Position numbers and translations under genes: made by a program. Source: Canna indica (taxonomy: Eukaryota; Streptophyta; Magnoliopsida; Zingiberales; Cannaceae). Taken from it: DNA of 64,000 nucleotides. Below are positions 23,197 to 33,715 of this stretch, piece by piece; position 1 is the stretch's first letter; every line of letters starts with the position of its first letter. The notes beneath the pieces are model-generated. The model was not told where the DNA came from. It worked only from the letters and a program-made list of their open reading frames with translations, and did not search any database. The stretch spans positions 80,282,501 to 80,346,500 of the forward strand of contig CP136891.1 of assembly GCA_034359265.1 (NCBI GenBank), in the 5' to 3' direction.

Positions 23197-25224
23197 TTAA
23201 CTTGTACTAGGACCAGCAGCACCAGCTTCGCTTGTTTGAGCTTCCTCCTCTCCCGATGATGAAGTGTCGTGTCCTCCCTTATCTTGTAATCTATCTTCAG
23301 CATCCAACCAGTCTTTTAAGCAAATGCACATTTTAATCGTTTCTTCACTCATTCGGCTTCTTTTTTCGTCGAAAATTCTATTTCCTGCACTAAAACAAGA
23401 CTCGAAAGATACTGTAGACACAGGAACAATTAGTATATCACGTGTCATGATGGAAATAATAGGATACGTATTTTCTTATTTTTTTCACCATGCTAAAATT
23501 TCATTATCATCTATTTCTTCATAATGATTATGATCTAGAAAAAAAAAGTAATTCATTAAAATTAGTAGATTTAGTTTTTTTTATTTTACGACCAAGTTGA
23601 GAATTAATACTATTTCCACCATCATCTCTTAATCTAGAAGAAGAAGATGTTGTCTTATTTGTAATTGTATCACCATATTTTGAAGCGTAAAATACAAACA
23701 TAGAATTCAATAAATTCGAAATTTTAATATTTTTTTCTTCAACATTATCTAATTCCATATTGTTATAATAATAATCTAACAACATATTTAAACCATCAAT
23801 TTTCATTCTAGGATCTAAACATATTGCTAAACAAAATAAAGTAGGTATATCTGACCAATATTTTTTAAATTTAAATTCCATTAAAGAAATAATTTGTGCA
23901 AATAAAGGATGATGTCTATATGAAGAAAATACTTTACTAATACGAACTATATGTGAAAGAGTTAAATTACATGTAGGATAATAAACACCGGAAAGTTGTT
24001 CGGTAGCTTTATTAAAAAGTTCTAAAATTTGAGTAATATGCCCAGCAACTAATCAATCATTATTATTAATTGGATCACCAGACATATTTTGATTGTAAAA
24101 TATTGTAAGGATATCTTGATATCTTATTGTAGACATAAGCATATGATATGTTGAATTCCATCTAGTAATAACATCACCATTAAATTTTTTAAATGGTTTA
24201 TTAAAAGATTGACATAATTTTTTAAATTGTTGTGTTCTTGCTTTTGAAGAACGCATATATCTAATAACATCTCTTATTTTTTCTACATGTATATTTACTT
24301 GTTTTAAACTATCTTGTACACATAAATTAAAAATATGACAAACACAACGAACATTAAATAATTCACCTTCTAATACTGGTTTAAATAACTGTATAAGGGG
24401 AGGGATAGCAGCATCATTATTACTAGCATTATCAAAACTAATCAAAATTTTTTTATCATTTATATTATAAAAAGATGTTACAAATCTAATAGCAGAAAAA
24501 ATGACAACAGAAGTGTGTGGATATTCAAAAACTTTAAAACTAATTATTCTTTTTTGCAAAATAAAATTTTCATCAATCCAATGTGCAGTAACACAAATGT
24601 AAGAATTAGTAGTACGTTGACTAGACCAAACATCAAATGTTAAAGAAATTTTTGATTTATTATTTTAAAAACTAGTCATTATATTTTCTCTATATGTAAA
24701 AAAGAATTTTAAAGCATTACTTTTCATTGTATTTCGAGTAATTTTTTTATATTTTAGTTGTAAAGTATTTTGAATCCAACTAGAAAATCTTGGTTGATCA
24801 ACAAAACTAAAAGGAGATTCACTTTGAACAATTAATTTTGCAAGTTCTCGACGTTGAAAATCATGATCATACGAAAAAGCTGTTAAACCAGAAGAAGATA
24901 AATTAAAAATTTATTGAGCTTGTGTAACCTTAGTGTCATGACCCTTTGCATGACGTAATAAATGACCAGTTCCTCCGATTGTTAAAGCCGAAAGAATTTT
25001 TTGCACCGGGCTTTTGTTATGGTGCCATCAGGTTCAATAATTTTCTCAAAATATTCCCAAATCATACTTTTTTTTCTACCTGATGGACATTAATTAATAG
25101 ATGGATTTATCTCTATATTTTGATTTTGTTGAGTAGTAGGAGTGGTAGGAGTAGTAGGAGACATTTCTTCTAACATATTTGATCCAGTTTGTGGAGTATA
25201 ACCTGAAAAATCTCCATCCGCCAT
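23197..25224 (-). pseudogene. Broken hAT transposase (RICESLEEPER/BED type)
   Basis: Reading on the minus strand from an ATG at 25222-25224 (MADGDFSGYT), the frame continues through at least four in-frame stops to the hAT C-terminal dimerisation region. A BED-type zinc-finger remnant (GHLLRHAKGHD) lies near 24960. The middle part holds LTFDVWSS, SFDNASNND and TRWNSTYHM, typical transposase-core blocks. The C-terminal domain at 23197-23448 has VPVSTVSFESCFSAG and DEKRSRMSEETI. Length is close to a full transposase, but the stops mean it is not functional. Confidence 0.9.
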
Positions 25225-25469
25225 TAGTAAAATTAAATTAAAAATATAAGAAGTATAAATATTATACTAATCAGTGAAACAAATTGAAGAGATTAAAAAA
25301 ATTGAACAATAATCTTGAATCCTTGGCTTCTTGATGAGCTTAAAATATTGTTGAGAGTAAGAGAGTTGAGAAGTGAGAGTTGAGAGTTGAGGATTGAGAG
25401 AAAGAGTTGAAGATGAAGATAGAAAAAATGAAGAAGGAGAGGGGGTATTTATAGATTTTTTTTTTTATA

Positions 25470-25865
25470 AAAAATATTCGGCCCGAGCCAGACTTGGCTC
25501 GGGCCGACCTACGTCTGGCACACGCCAGATCCAGGTCGACGTTGCCAGACCAGGGTCTGGCAGCGCCAGGCCTAGGTGGCCAGACGTCTGGCGCGCGCCA
25601 GACGTAGGTCGGCGTTGCCAGACCCTGGTCTGGCGCACGCCAGGCCTCCCGTGCTCGCCAAGAGCATGGGCACGCGGGCCGTGGTCAGCCCGCGTGCTGT
25701 GCTCGGGCTAGCACGGTGCACGGGCCGTGCCGAGCACGGTCCGCCTGCGGGCCGTGTCTAGCACAGCCTGCGTGCCTAGAAGGCGAGCCTGGCCTGTCTT
25801 TTGGGCACAACCGTGCTGGGCCAGGCCCGGCCCGTGCCGCCCATGGGCTGGCCCAGCCCGTTGCC
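25470..25865. repeat. GC-rich subterminal repeat array of the hAT element
   Basis: Many copies of CTGGC/GCCAG in both orientations (for example GCCAGACGTAGGTC and GTTGCCAGACC), then GGGCC blocks. It contrasts sharply with the AT-rich element body. Such arrays are known transposase-binding regions in hAT elements, and that role is inferred here. Open frames predicted in it are compositional. Confidence 0.7.
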
Positions 25866-25936
25866 ACATCTACCTTGCACTTGTGACAAGTGAATTTGTC
25901 GTCGTAGTAGAAGCATAGGCCTTGTTCTTTGCGCTT

Positions 25937-26737
25937 CTACACCTCTGCAGAAGTTAATCGCCGCGGCGGAGCTTGTTGAACATTGGAGTTAGACGCACCC
26001 AATGGTCGAGTAGACAGTGAAGGTGAACTCATTACTTTGTTATTAGACAGTGGCGTATAATTGGGTCCTCCCATTGGCATGGGTAATAAAGGAGAACTTC
26101 GATTACCTACCCAAGTTGTAGGAAATCTTCTCGCGGCATTTATTTTTGCTTCAAATCTCTTTGCCAACAACACCGCATCATGCATTGACTCTGGCTGTCT
26201 GGTTAACACCTCCGTTTTTATATCTGTACGCAATCTGAATATAAAACAACTGATTAAGAACGACTCCGGCAGATTAGTCATCCGCAGAGCTAGTTCCTCA
26301 AACCGTCCTTCATATTCTTCAACGCTCGACACCTGCAGCAACTTGGTTAATTGCCTTTCAGGAGGTTCCAAATCCGTCGGCTCAAAACGTCGTCGTATAG
26401 CCTTGACGAGATGTCTCCAACCCGAAAGTTGTTTGCGATGCTACATCCAACGGAACCAGCGCTTGGCCATGCCGGCCATTATAAAGGACACCATTGTTAC
26501 TCTATGTTGATCCTTGATGGAATAGAAGTCAAAGAAATCTTCTGTCGAGGCAATCCATTCCTCTGCATCTGACCCATTGAAGGTAGGAAGCTCCACCTTA
26601 GGCGGTTTAGGTGGAAAAGGAAACTCATCGTCTTCAATCATATCGTCACGAATCACATTCTTGCCACGGCTGGCTAGAACTAATTGAGATCCGCCCAATC
26701 CCGATGGCTCTGGCTTTATCTTAGCCATATGGACCAT
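25937..26737 (-). pseudogene. Broken gypsy gag
   Basis: Two minus-strand frames, 26441-26737 and 25937-26371, match a retrotransposon gag core: PKVELPTFNGSDAEEWI, then a second frame with EYEGRFEELALRMTNLPE and LFRLRTDIKTEV-like text. A frameshift near 26400 separates them. It lies between the hAT insertion and the right LTR, as expected for gag of the minus-strand element. Confidence 0.88.
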
Positions 26738-26971
26738 TTGCGAATTAAGCAGTGCGATCTATGATGACACCATCTACAATAATTTCTGTTGTGCCTCCAT
26801 GGCCTGCTACTGACTCTCCAAGTTTGCCTGAATCGTCCCCAACATCTGTTCATGACGACTGCTCGCATCTTGGAGAACTTTGACAGATTCATTTATAATG
26901 TGTGATCTCATCTCCATCGCATAGAACGTAGCAATCACATATCACAAAAAAAGAACAATGAAAGCACCAAT

Positions 26972-27426
26972 TGATATGATCGAACTCACCAGCTAATGGA
27001 GCTCCGATCATTCAAGCCAGGTGGTAGAACGAGAACCAATCCCAGGTGATTTGAATGATCAATGCTTTGGGATGGCTCAGGTTGCCGATCTAGATCGGAC
27101 GTCCAAGGAGCCGAGAAGAATTATTGAGAGGGGGGAGATATCGGGAAGGAGGTAGATAAGAGAGAGAGAGATTAATTCTGTCCAAAAATAGAGATCCCTT
27201 TATTAAGCATTCTTCCTTTATTTATACTCGTGCTCTCTTCCTGTTTACATTTGTATTTTACAATTCATAATCGTCGAAGTGGCGCAGCATTCGCCGTTCA
27301 CGTTTCGTCCTCTCTTGAGATTTTGCCACGTCGCGTTCGTTAGTCAACGCATCACTATGCATTGATGTGCCTGCGTCTTCGACATGCTGGCTCGGATCAT
27401 CGTCCCCAACTCGCTGCTTCATGACA
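26972..27426. repeat. Right LTR (5' LTR in element orientation)
   Basis: 455 bp with the same TG...CA ends as the left copy and GATTC directly after it. The sequence is collinear with the left LTR except for the AT tract and scattered substitutions. Confidence 0.92.
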
Positions 27427-27431
27427 GATTC

Positions 27432-28980
27432 CCTATCTACATCCCAAATTTTGAACTTAAGGGCACACGCAAAGAAAAGGGTAAAAATTATCTCTCAAGT
27501 AGGATAAAGTTTTCAATCCTCTTATGATCTTATTGGGTTAATCTAATTCTACGGAATTATCTAACTCATCTCTCACAAATATGCATTTTCTTATTCCTTC
27601 CTAGTTCCATCTTAGCTAAATTCAATTTGATTCAATCTAGTCAAACTCAAACTCGGGTTAAATGGATTTAACTCGAAATGACCTGAACCCTACCAGCCTA
27701 TAGAACTCGATTCAATTTAGTCTTACTTGACCCTAGTTGAGTCAAGCTTAGAGGTGATTGATTAAAAATCTAAAATCAAACCCCTGCAACCCTATCTAAG
27801 TTAACCTAAACTTGTTACATCCAATTTGAGTTCACCTAATTCGACTCAACTTCATGAAGCAAATATTAAATTAACACGATCAAACTTCACCCAAGCTAAA
27901 TATTCACTTGATTGAATCCAACCAAAATTCTGGATCATTGATCCATTTAAACTCGATCAACCACGAGTTGAGAAAAACTAAATCCTATTGGGATCAAATG
28001 TCAAGATAATTGGATCAAATCCAGTTAAACTTAGTCATGGGCTGACTTGATCTAATCAGTTAAAGTTGACTTTTAAATCCCTACAAAATTCTCCAAAATT
28101 CTTTAAAATTCTCGATCCAAACATAGCTTAAAACTCTTGAGGTAGGCAAAATCTTAATTAAAAAGATCATGGCTAGTTAAAATGTTCTATATATTCGCGA
28201 ATATGCCAATTTGTAAGCTCCATAGTAATCTCCTAGCAATTCAAAATTCGGCTTGGGGGGTTGGTTTAGACCTCTTTGCAGCTTCAGTTAGGTCGTCACC
28301 TCACCTCTTCTAAGCTCGTGATATTTGGTTGAATACTTAATTTCTCACTACAAAATATAATTTTTTGAAAAGTACAACTTCCCGTGTGAAGTAGTTATGT
28401 CAACCAAACTACACCTTAATTTCTCATCCTAAGTGATGGAAGTACGTCGTACTGGAGGGTGTTCAAACCTCTTATGTAATTTAATTGTTCTTCTATCTAC
28501 AGTTTTACTTGTACATCTTTCCCGATCTATTACTTCTTCCTGAGACAGTAGTAAACGCTCGTAGAACTGTTCTTTACTCCATCAATTAATTGTCAGTTCC
28601 CTTTCATTCCATTTTTCCAACTGATCTGGCAAAAGCTACGCCAAGAACCGGTTAATTATATATTATATAACACACCATGTTCCATTGATTGGATTTGGAT
28701 ATAAATAAACACAGCTTGACTCCAATAATGGAGTTGCAAAAATAAAGCTGGTATACACGTACAAATTTAGAACAACATGCATGCTGTTTAATATTACAAG
28801 TAGATCGAGCAGGGAACAAATACAAACACCCACATGCGATTTGGCCATTCCTGCGAACGGTCGCATGCAAACAATTGCCAGCTAAAATTCCTCACCCATC
28901 TGATTCATCATTCACATGGCATTCTTTGTCACTTTCTCTCTGCATGCAGCATGCAGCTGCAGTAGATGATCCCTCCCCCT
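27432..28980. other. Intergenic DNA upstream of HyPRP copy 2
   Basis: No gene. Positions about 27600-28150 are full of short imperfect AACTCGA / TTGATC / CTCAA motifs that look like a decayed repeat. The last 300 bp holds RY-type motifs (CATGCATG near 28777, GCATGCAGCATGC near 28943) upstream of the HyPRP TATA box. Confidence 0.4.
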
Positions 28981-28994
28981 CCTCCTCCTCAATC

Positions 28995-29002
28995 TATAAA
29001 TA
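28995..29002 (+). promoter_or_regulatory. TATA box of HyPRP gene 2
   Basis: TCTATAAATACTCC, 86 bp before the start codon at 29081. Confidence 0.75.
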
Positions 29003-29080
29003 CTCCACCCTACACCCCCATTACCCACCACCTCAACTTGCTTCAAACTTGAGACCGATCGAGTGCAAGAATTCCAAGCC

Positions 29081-29473
29081 ATGGAATCCAAAGCCTCGGC
29101 CTCAGCTGTCCTCTTCCTCACCTTCAACCTCCTCTTCTTTGCGCTCACCAGCGCCTGCGGCAGCAGCAGCGGCTGTGGCACCCCCAGCGTTCCCAAGCCC
29201 AGCAAAGGCAAGTGCCCCGTCGACACCCTGAAGCTCTCGGTCTGCGCCAACGTGCTCAACGGCCTCATCAACGTCGGCATCGGCAAGTTCCCGAAGCAGC
29301 CGTGCGAGTGCTGCACCCTCCTCGGCGGCCTCCTCGACCTCGAGGCCGGCGTCTGCCTCTGCACCGCCCTCAAGGCCGACGTTCTCGGCATCCACCTCAA
29401 AGTCCCCATCGACCTCAGCGTGCTTCTCAACTACTGCGGCAAGAAGACTCCTAAGAGCTTCCAGTGCCCTTAA
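29081..29473 (+). CDS. Secreted 8-cysteine HyPRP / DC2.15-like protein (copy 2)
   Basis: Predicted 130-residue paralogue of the 17619 and 31540 genes, in one exon. It has a signal peptide to about residue 26, a short Ser/Gly/Pro linker, and then the same cysteine pattern: KGKC, SVC, PCECC, VCLC, NYC and FQCP. The start at 29081 (ATGGAATCC) is chosen because it aligns with MASK of the other copies and sits in a good context (GCCATGG). The gene is very GC-rich at third positions, unlike copy 1. It points toward copy 3, which lies 2.1 kb away on the other strand with transposon relics between them. Confidence 0.92.
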   Translation: MESKASASAVLFLTFNLLFFALTSACGSSSGCGTPSVPKPSKGKCPVDTLKLSVCANVLNGLINVGIGKFPKQPCECCTLLGGLLDLEAGVCLCTALKADVLGIHLKVPIDLSVLLNYCGKKTPKSFQCP

Positions 29474-29994
29474 TTACTTAATATAAGCCGCACCGCGTCG
29501 ACGCAATCATCGATCTCATCAGCCGTCTATCATTTGTTTAATGGTGTCGATCGTGTTCTCTATTTAGTAATTCGTTTGTCTTCTTTGATTTGATTCAGCG
29601 AGGGGATGAGATTGATGAGTGATGTAATTTTTATCGATCATTTGGGTTTTGCTGTCGTAATGAATGAAATTGTTGTTTGTTGATTAATTCGAGAGCACGT
29701 ATGTGTAGTTGAATAATAACTTATTGTGGGATTATATATATATACGAGCATGCACTAGCAAACCCTAACATGAAGCACGTGAAGAATTAGATATATATCC
29801 TCTGATTGCAGGATATATACATGTATAATATTTTAAGTTTTAATTAAATGTCACGGAATATATGGGTGGATGCAATCTGCATGAGCTTGTTTCAAAATCG
29901 GCGACACAGCATTTAATTTGGTAGATCATTGAGTCGAATGGGGATTGGATTTGATCGAGGATGCTCTTGATCCAGCGGAGTTTGCTATTTTTTG

Positions 29995-30387
29995 CACCAC
30001 AAAAATAGGGGAATTTTGACACCAAATTATCCTAAAATTTTAACACTTTTTGTGCCGAAAAAATTATTTTAGACGCCTGCCCAATTAAACATCGAAAATG
30101 TGTGGGTAACGACATGCACATAAATATATGATGTTTCAACGCCTGCACAGGTGTCGAAAAGTTAGATATCAACGCGTGTCGATCTCTGACATCGACGCCT
30201 GCCTATCAGAGACATCGAAAGATTTTTGAAAAACAAATTTTTTTACCTACCCGCCTACTATGTTTTTATATTTTTTTAAAAAAAAGGTTTCCTCGTGCAA
30301 TGGAAAATGAGCTGGTGTTGAATCAATTCCACACCTGCTCGTTTTCCGCATGCGGCGGAATTCGAGCTGGTGCGCCTCTACTGCAAG
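29995..30387. mobile_element. Decayed CACTA-like terminal region
   Basis: It begins CACCACAAAAATAGG, one base from the CACTACAAAAA type of end. It then carries repeated CGACGCCTG / CATCGA subterminal motifs up to about 30220. The matching opposite end was not found, so extent and class are tentative. It is interrupted at 30388 by a hAT element. Confidence 0.5.
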
Positions 30388-30900
30388 CAGTGGCAGAGCC
30401 AAAAATCAAATTAAGAGGGGGCAAGCCGGCGGGCTACCAGTAGGAGGCAGATCGATTTGCTGTTGGCCGCAGGGCGAAGCACGCGGTGACGTGGGCACGA
30501 CCACGGCGACAGCGCACTGGTGTAGGAAGATCGAGAGACGACAGCCAGCGGGGGGTGAGGCTGGCGACATTGGAAGGGAGGGATCGGGAGATAAGGGAAA
30601 GAAGAGGGGAAAAATATATAATTTAGTGATAGATGAAGAATTTTAAAATTTGTGGAGGGAAAAAGAGGATAAAAATTTGAGATATATAAATGATTTTTTA
30701 AATTTACGAGGATAAAAAAGGATAAAATTTACGAGGATAAATTTATGAGGATAAAAAGGGCAAAAGATGATTTTTTAAATTTGAGGGCAATTTCACCAAA
30801 AGAGGAGGGTAAAATTATCATTCAGCATATAAGTAATGACTTTTCAAAATTGAGGTGGGGGGCAATTACACCCCATCCCATCCATGTGCCTCCGCCCCTA
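30388..30900. mobile_element. Non-autonomous hAT element with 8-bp duplication
   Basis: 513 bp. Its ends are CAGTGGCAGAGCC and (inverted) TAGGGGCGGAGGC. Exact 8-bp duplications ACTGCAAG flank it at 30380-30387 and 30901-30908. It has no transposase. The open frame inside (30350-30646) is not a known protein. Confidence 0.85.
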
Positions 30901-30956
30901 ACTGCAAGTTTAGTGGGGTGTTATCGTTGATTGTCGAAACATCTATTGTTCTGTTC

Positions 30957-31160
30957 ACTACAACAAACTATTTTTTTTGTCGTCAAAATAAGCTAACATT
31001 TCGACGCCAACAACAGTCAAAATGACATACTGACGTCAGCAAAAGTGACAAAAACGAGTGCAACATGACAAGAGCCGGAACGAACATTTCGACGTCTAAA
31101 TACAATATACTATACATCAGTCAATTCTGTTTAAATTGACGTGATATATTAAACGAGAGC
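30957..31160. mobile_element. CACTA-type terminus (single end)
   Basis: CACTACAACAAACTATTTTT followed by subterminal TTTCGACGCC / TTTCGACGTC repeats is the classic look of a CACTA element end. No inverted partner is visible nearby, so only one end or a fragment remains. Confidence 0.6.
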
Positions 31161-31539
31161 GGATCTCATAAGTTTATATATTATTTTGCTGACGGAAAAA
31201 GTTTGGGTGCTAAAAATAGGAAAATATATATTACACTTAAAGAAATATATACATATATGATATACCACTTGAAAAAATCATTCAACAGTTGCAGAAAGTA
31301 TTCACGCACAATCCCAATTATTATAACAATTAATCTCATAATATTTTGATTTAAAGAATGACAAATACATATATTTATTATTACAACATAATTCAAGCAA
31401 CAAAGTACATTGATACATGGAAGGAATTGCCAAATTACCCAACGAAGTACTAGATACCGATCATGAGCACATTACACATGCAGCAGTACACTTGAGAGAT
31501 CCCACAAGAAGAAAAGGATCGATCATCGATCCATCATGA

Positions 31540-31923
31540 TCATGGGCACTGGAAGCCCTTGGGCGCCTTCTTGCCGCAGTAGTTGAGAAGCACGCTGAGG
31601 TCGATGGGGACTTTGAGGGGGATGCCGAGAACGTTGGCCTTGAGGGCGGTGCAGAGGCAGACGCCGGCCTCGAGGTCGACGAGGCCGCCGAGGAGGGTGC
31701 AGCACTCGCACGGCTGCTTCGGAAACTTGCCGATGCCGACGTTGATGAGGCCATTGAGCACGTTGGCGCAGGCCGAGAGCTTCAGGGTGTCGATGGGGCA
31801 CTTGCCGTGGGAAGCCTTCGGCTTCGGCGTCGGCGTGGGGCAGGTGGAGCAGGCGCTCGCCAGCGCGAAGAAGAGCAGGTTGACGGCGAGGAAGAGGGCA
31901 GATGATGCCACCTTGGACGCCAT
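31540..31923 (-). CDS. Secreted 8-cysteine HyPRP / DC2.15-like protein (copy 3)
   Basis: Predicted 127-residue paralogue on the minus strand, in one exon. The signal peptide is followed by SACSTC, a [12 protein letters not shown] linker and the domain KC, SAC, PCECC, VCLC, NYC, FQCP. It carries one extra cysteine near the mature N terminus (CSTC). The coding sequence is GC-rich like copy 2, and residues from IDTLKLS onward are nearly identical between the two, so these are the most recent duplicates. They face each other tail to tail. The function is inferred only from the family (cell-wall or membrane-associated, lipid-transfer-like fold). Confidence 0.92.
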   Translation of the reverse strand: MASKVASSALFLAVNLLFFALASACSTCPTPTPKPKASHGKCPIDTLKLSACANVLNGLINVGIGKFPKQPCECCTLLGGLVDLEAGVCLCTALKANVLGIPLKVPIDLSVLLNYCGKKAPKGFQCP

Positions 31924-32007
31924 TGCACTTGGTCACAAGCAGATATTGAATTACTCACTGGAGTAGAGCTAGTGCTTGTGATGGAGAGGTTGGTGGAGTG
32001 TACGTAG

Positions 32008-32015
32008 TATTTATA
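32008..32015 (-). promoter_or_regulatory. TATA box of HyPRP gene 3
   Basis: On the minus strand this reads CTATAAATAC, 85 bp before the start at 31923. It is the same string as in the two paralogues. Confidence 0.75.
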
Positions 32016-32019
32016 GATG

Positions 32020-33600
32020 AGAATTTTGGAGAGATGATCATCTCATGACAAGGGAGAGCATGTGAATGATGAATTGGTGGGCGAGCTGGTTGAGCTGGCA
32101 AATGTTTTTATTTGCTTATTTTTTATGAAACTCATTGATGTTCTGGTCATCCATAGGTATCGATGCTGGCACGTAGAAGTGCAGTTGGGTCACGTCAAAT
32201 TTTTATCAGCCCAAATTTATCTTCAAAATTAGACTAAATATTTTACTGCCCAAAAATCAGGAAAATGATCCAACCATATATAATAAACATGAATAATAAG
32301 AGGATGAATATGATAAATTAATATAAAATTCATATTCATTCATTTTTTATTACTTTTGTTCACTCGTTCGTATATTTTGTATGGGCGGACAGAGAAGTTG
32401 CACTCCAAAAATCGTGTTGATTCAAACGTCACTATTGTTGCCCATTTGTATGGAACTCGAACTGATCTAGCTTTAAGCAAAATTTTGAAAAGAAAATAAC
32501 ATGTATTATGCATGGCGTCAAATGAACATGTTACGTGTATAGATAAAACCACTATTCATTTGAATTAAGAGACTATTATCTAACACATACCAAATTTCTT
32601 AGTGGTATAATTTCTACTGGCCTAATTGACATGAAATATTTTGGAAAGTACGTCAAAATCGAGCATCACTAGGGGAGAAGCTGTGCCGATGATTTGTGCA
32701 GACACAAAGTCCATTTTACTATACATTGGTATGTCAATAATTTCAGCAGGTTCACACTGGTGTATAAATTAGTAATGCGTATAAAAAATTATAACAATTA
32801 AGAAAGCACCGTCATGCACTCATGTTCTGATGGATAACAGGAGCTGATGCAAATTGGGGGCATGGACCTATTGCTAAACCAATTTCAAAACACCTCCCAA
32901 TGTCTCATGTTTCAAACTCATCAATCATTGAGCACAAAGGACAGCAGTGGCGTCAATAATATACAAAGCGAGGTACAAGAGAACAGGTCGAAAGCAATGT
33001 CATGCACGAGAACAATCCGAAGAAAAGAACAATCTCCGGTTAATATAAATAAGGAACAGTGACTCCCGTGACGCTTAAACACTTTGTGAAGCTACAGCTA
33101 GAGTTTGAGTTGTTCTTTGTCAGGTAGCCAATACACCGACCTATCATATACATGATATTGTTTGAATCAAATGTCTAGTTGTCGGATCCTGTTGATGGAG
33201 TGGACAATATTGTAAATGAGGGGTCTCCATCAGTTTATCTGGGTTGCATTTTGCATAACAAGTTGCATGGTTTTTGGTAATGGAATGTTGGACGATCTTG
33301 CAATGAGAGGTCCAACACCTCATCTGTCTGTCCTTGAATGGATATTTAAAAGGCTAATGTTAATGAAATTAATCTTGCAGAAGATTCTCTCTTGACCATG
33401 CACTTGATGACAGATCTAAATGGAAATACTATTCTGTATGCATACTTATTTTGTCAACACTCTGGCGAATTCATCAACAGGAAAGATGGTCTTAAAGAGC
33501 AGATCATTCTCGTGCCCTGATTGATATTCTTTTAAAAAATAAAATATATGGAGAGTATGTCAAACAAGAGAACAAAAGCATAATCACCACCAATACATAA
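32020..33600. other. Intergenic DNA between HyPRP copy 3 and NDUFB8
   Basis: About 1.6 kb with no recognisable gene. Short open frames (for example 32847-33062) have no family resemblance. The right edge is the presumed 3' UTR of the NDUFB8 gene. Confidence 0.45.
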
Positions 33601-33715
33601 AATTCAGCATTTTATTGGAGCTGAGGGATCCACCATGTGGTTTGATGCATCCAGCACAAGTATCAGCAGGATGAGCAATTGAACGTGAAGCTCTTACAGA
33701 ACTTGAAATAAAATC

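Larger units (their letters stand above)
22688..25872 (-). mobile_element. hAT transposon nested in the gypsy element
   Basis: A 3185-bp element with terminal inverted repeats TAGAGGTGGCAACGGGC (left) and GCCCGTTGCCACATCTA (right). It is flanked by 8-bp duplications with one mismatch. The body is extremely AT-rich, while both ends are GC-rich. The element carries a minus-strand BED/hAT transposase that is now broken. It inserted after the gypsy element, since it splits gag from pol. Confidence 0.95.
18833..27426 (-). mobile_element. Ty3/gypsy LTR retrotransposon with a nested hAT element
   Basis: An 8.6-kb element read on the minus strand. Direct LTRs (18833-19323 and 26972-27426) both start TGATATGATCGAAC and end CTTCATGACA. 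They are flanked by the 5-bp duplication GATTC. The order on the minus strand is LTR, presumed primer site (TTGGTGCTTTCATTG beside the right LTR), gag, protease region, reverse transcriptase, RNase H, integrase, LTR, which is the gypsy order. The hAT element at 22688-25872 lies between gag and pol. Stops and frameshifts make it non-autonomous. Confidence 0.95.

Noticed and set aside
25394..25918. Several short open frames on both strands
   Set aside because: They fall in the GC-rich subterminal repeats of the hAT element; Arg/Ala/Pro composition only.
28912..29430. 172-codon minus-strand open frame
   Set aside because: Shadow of HyPRP copy 2.
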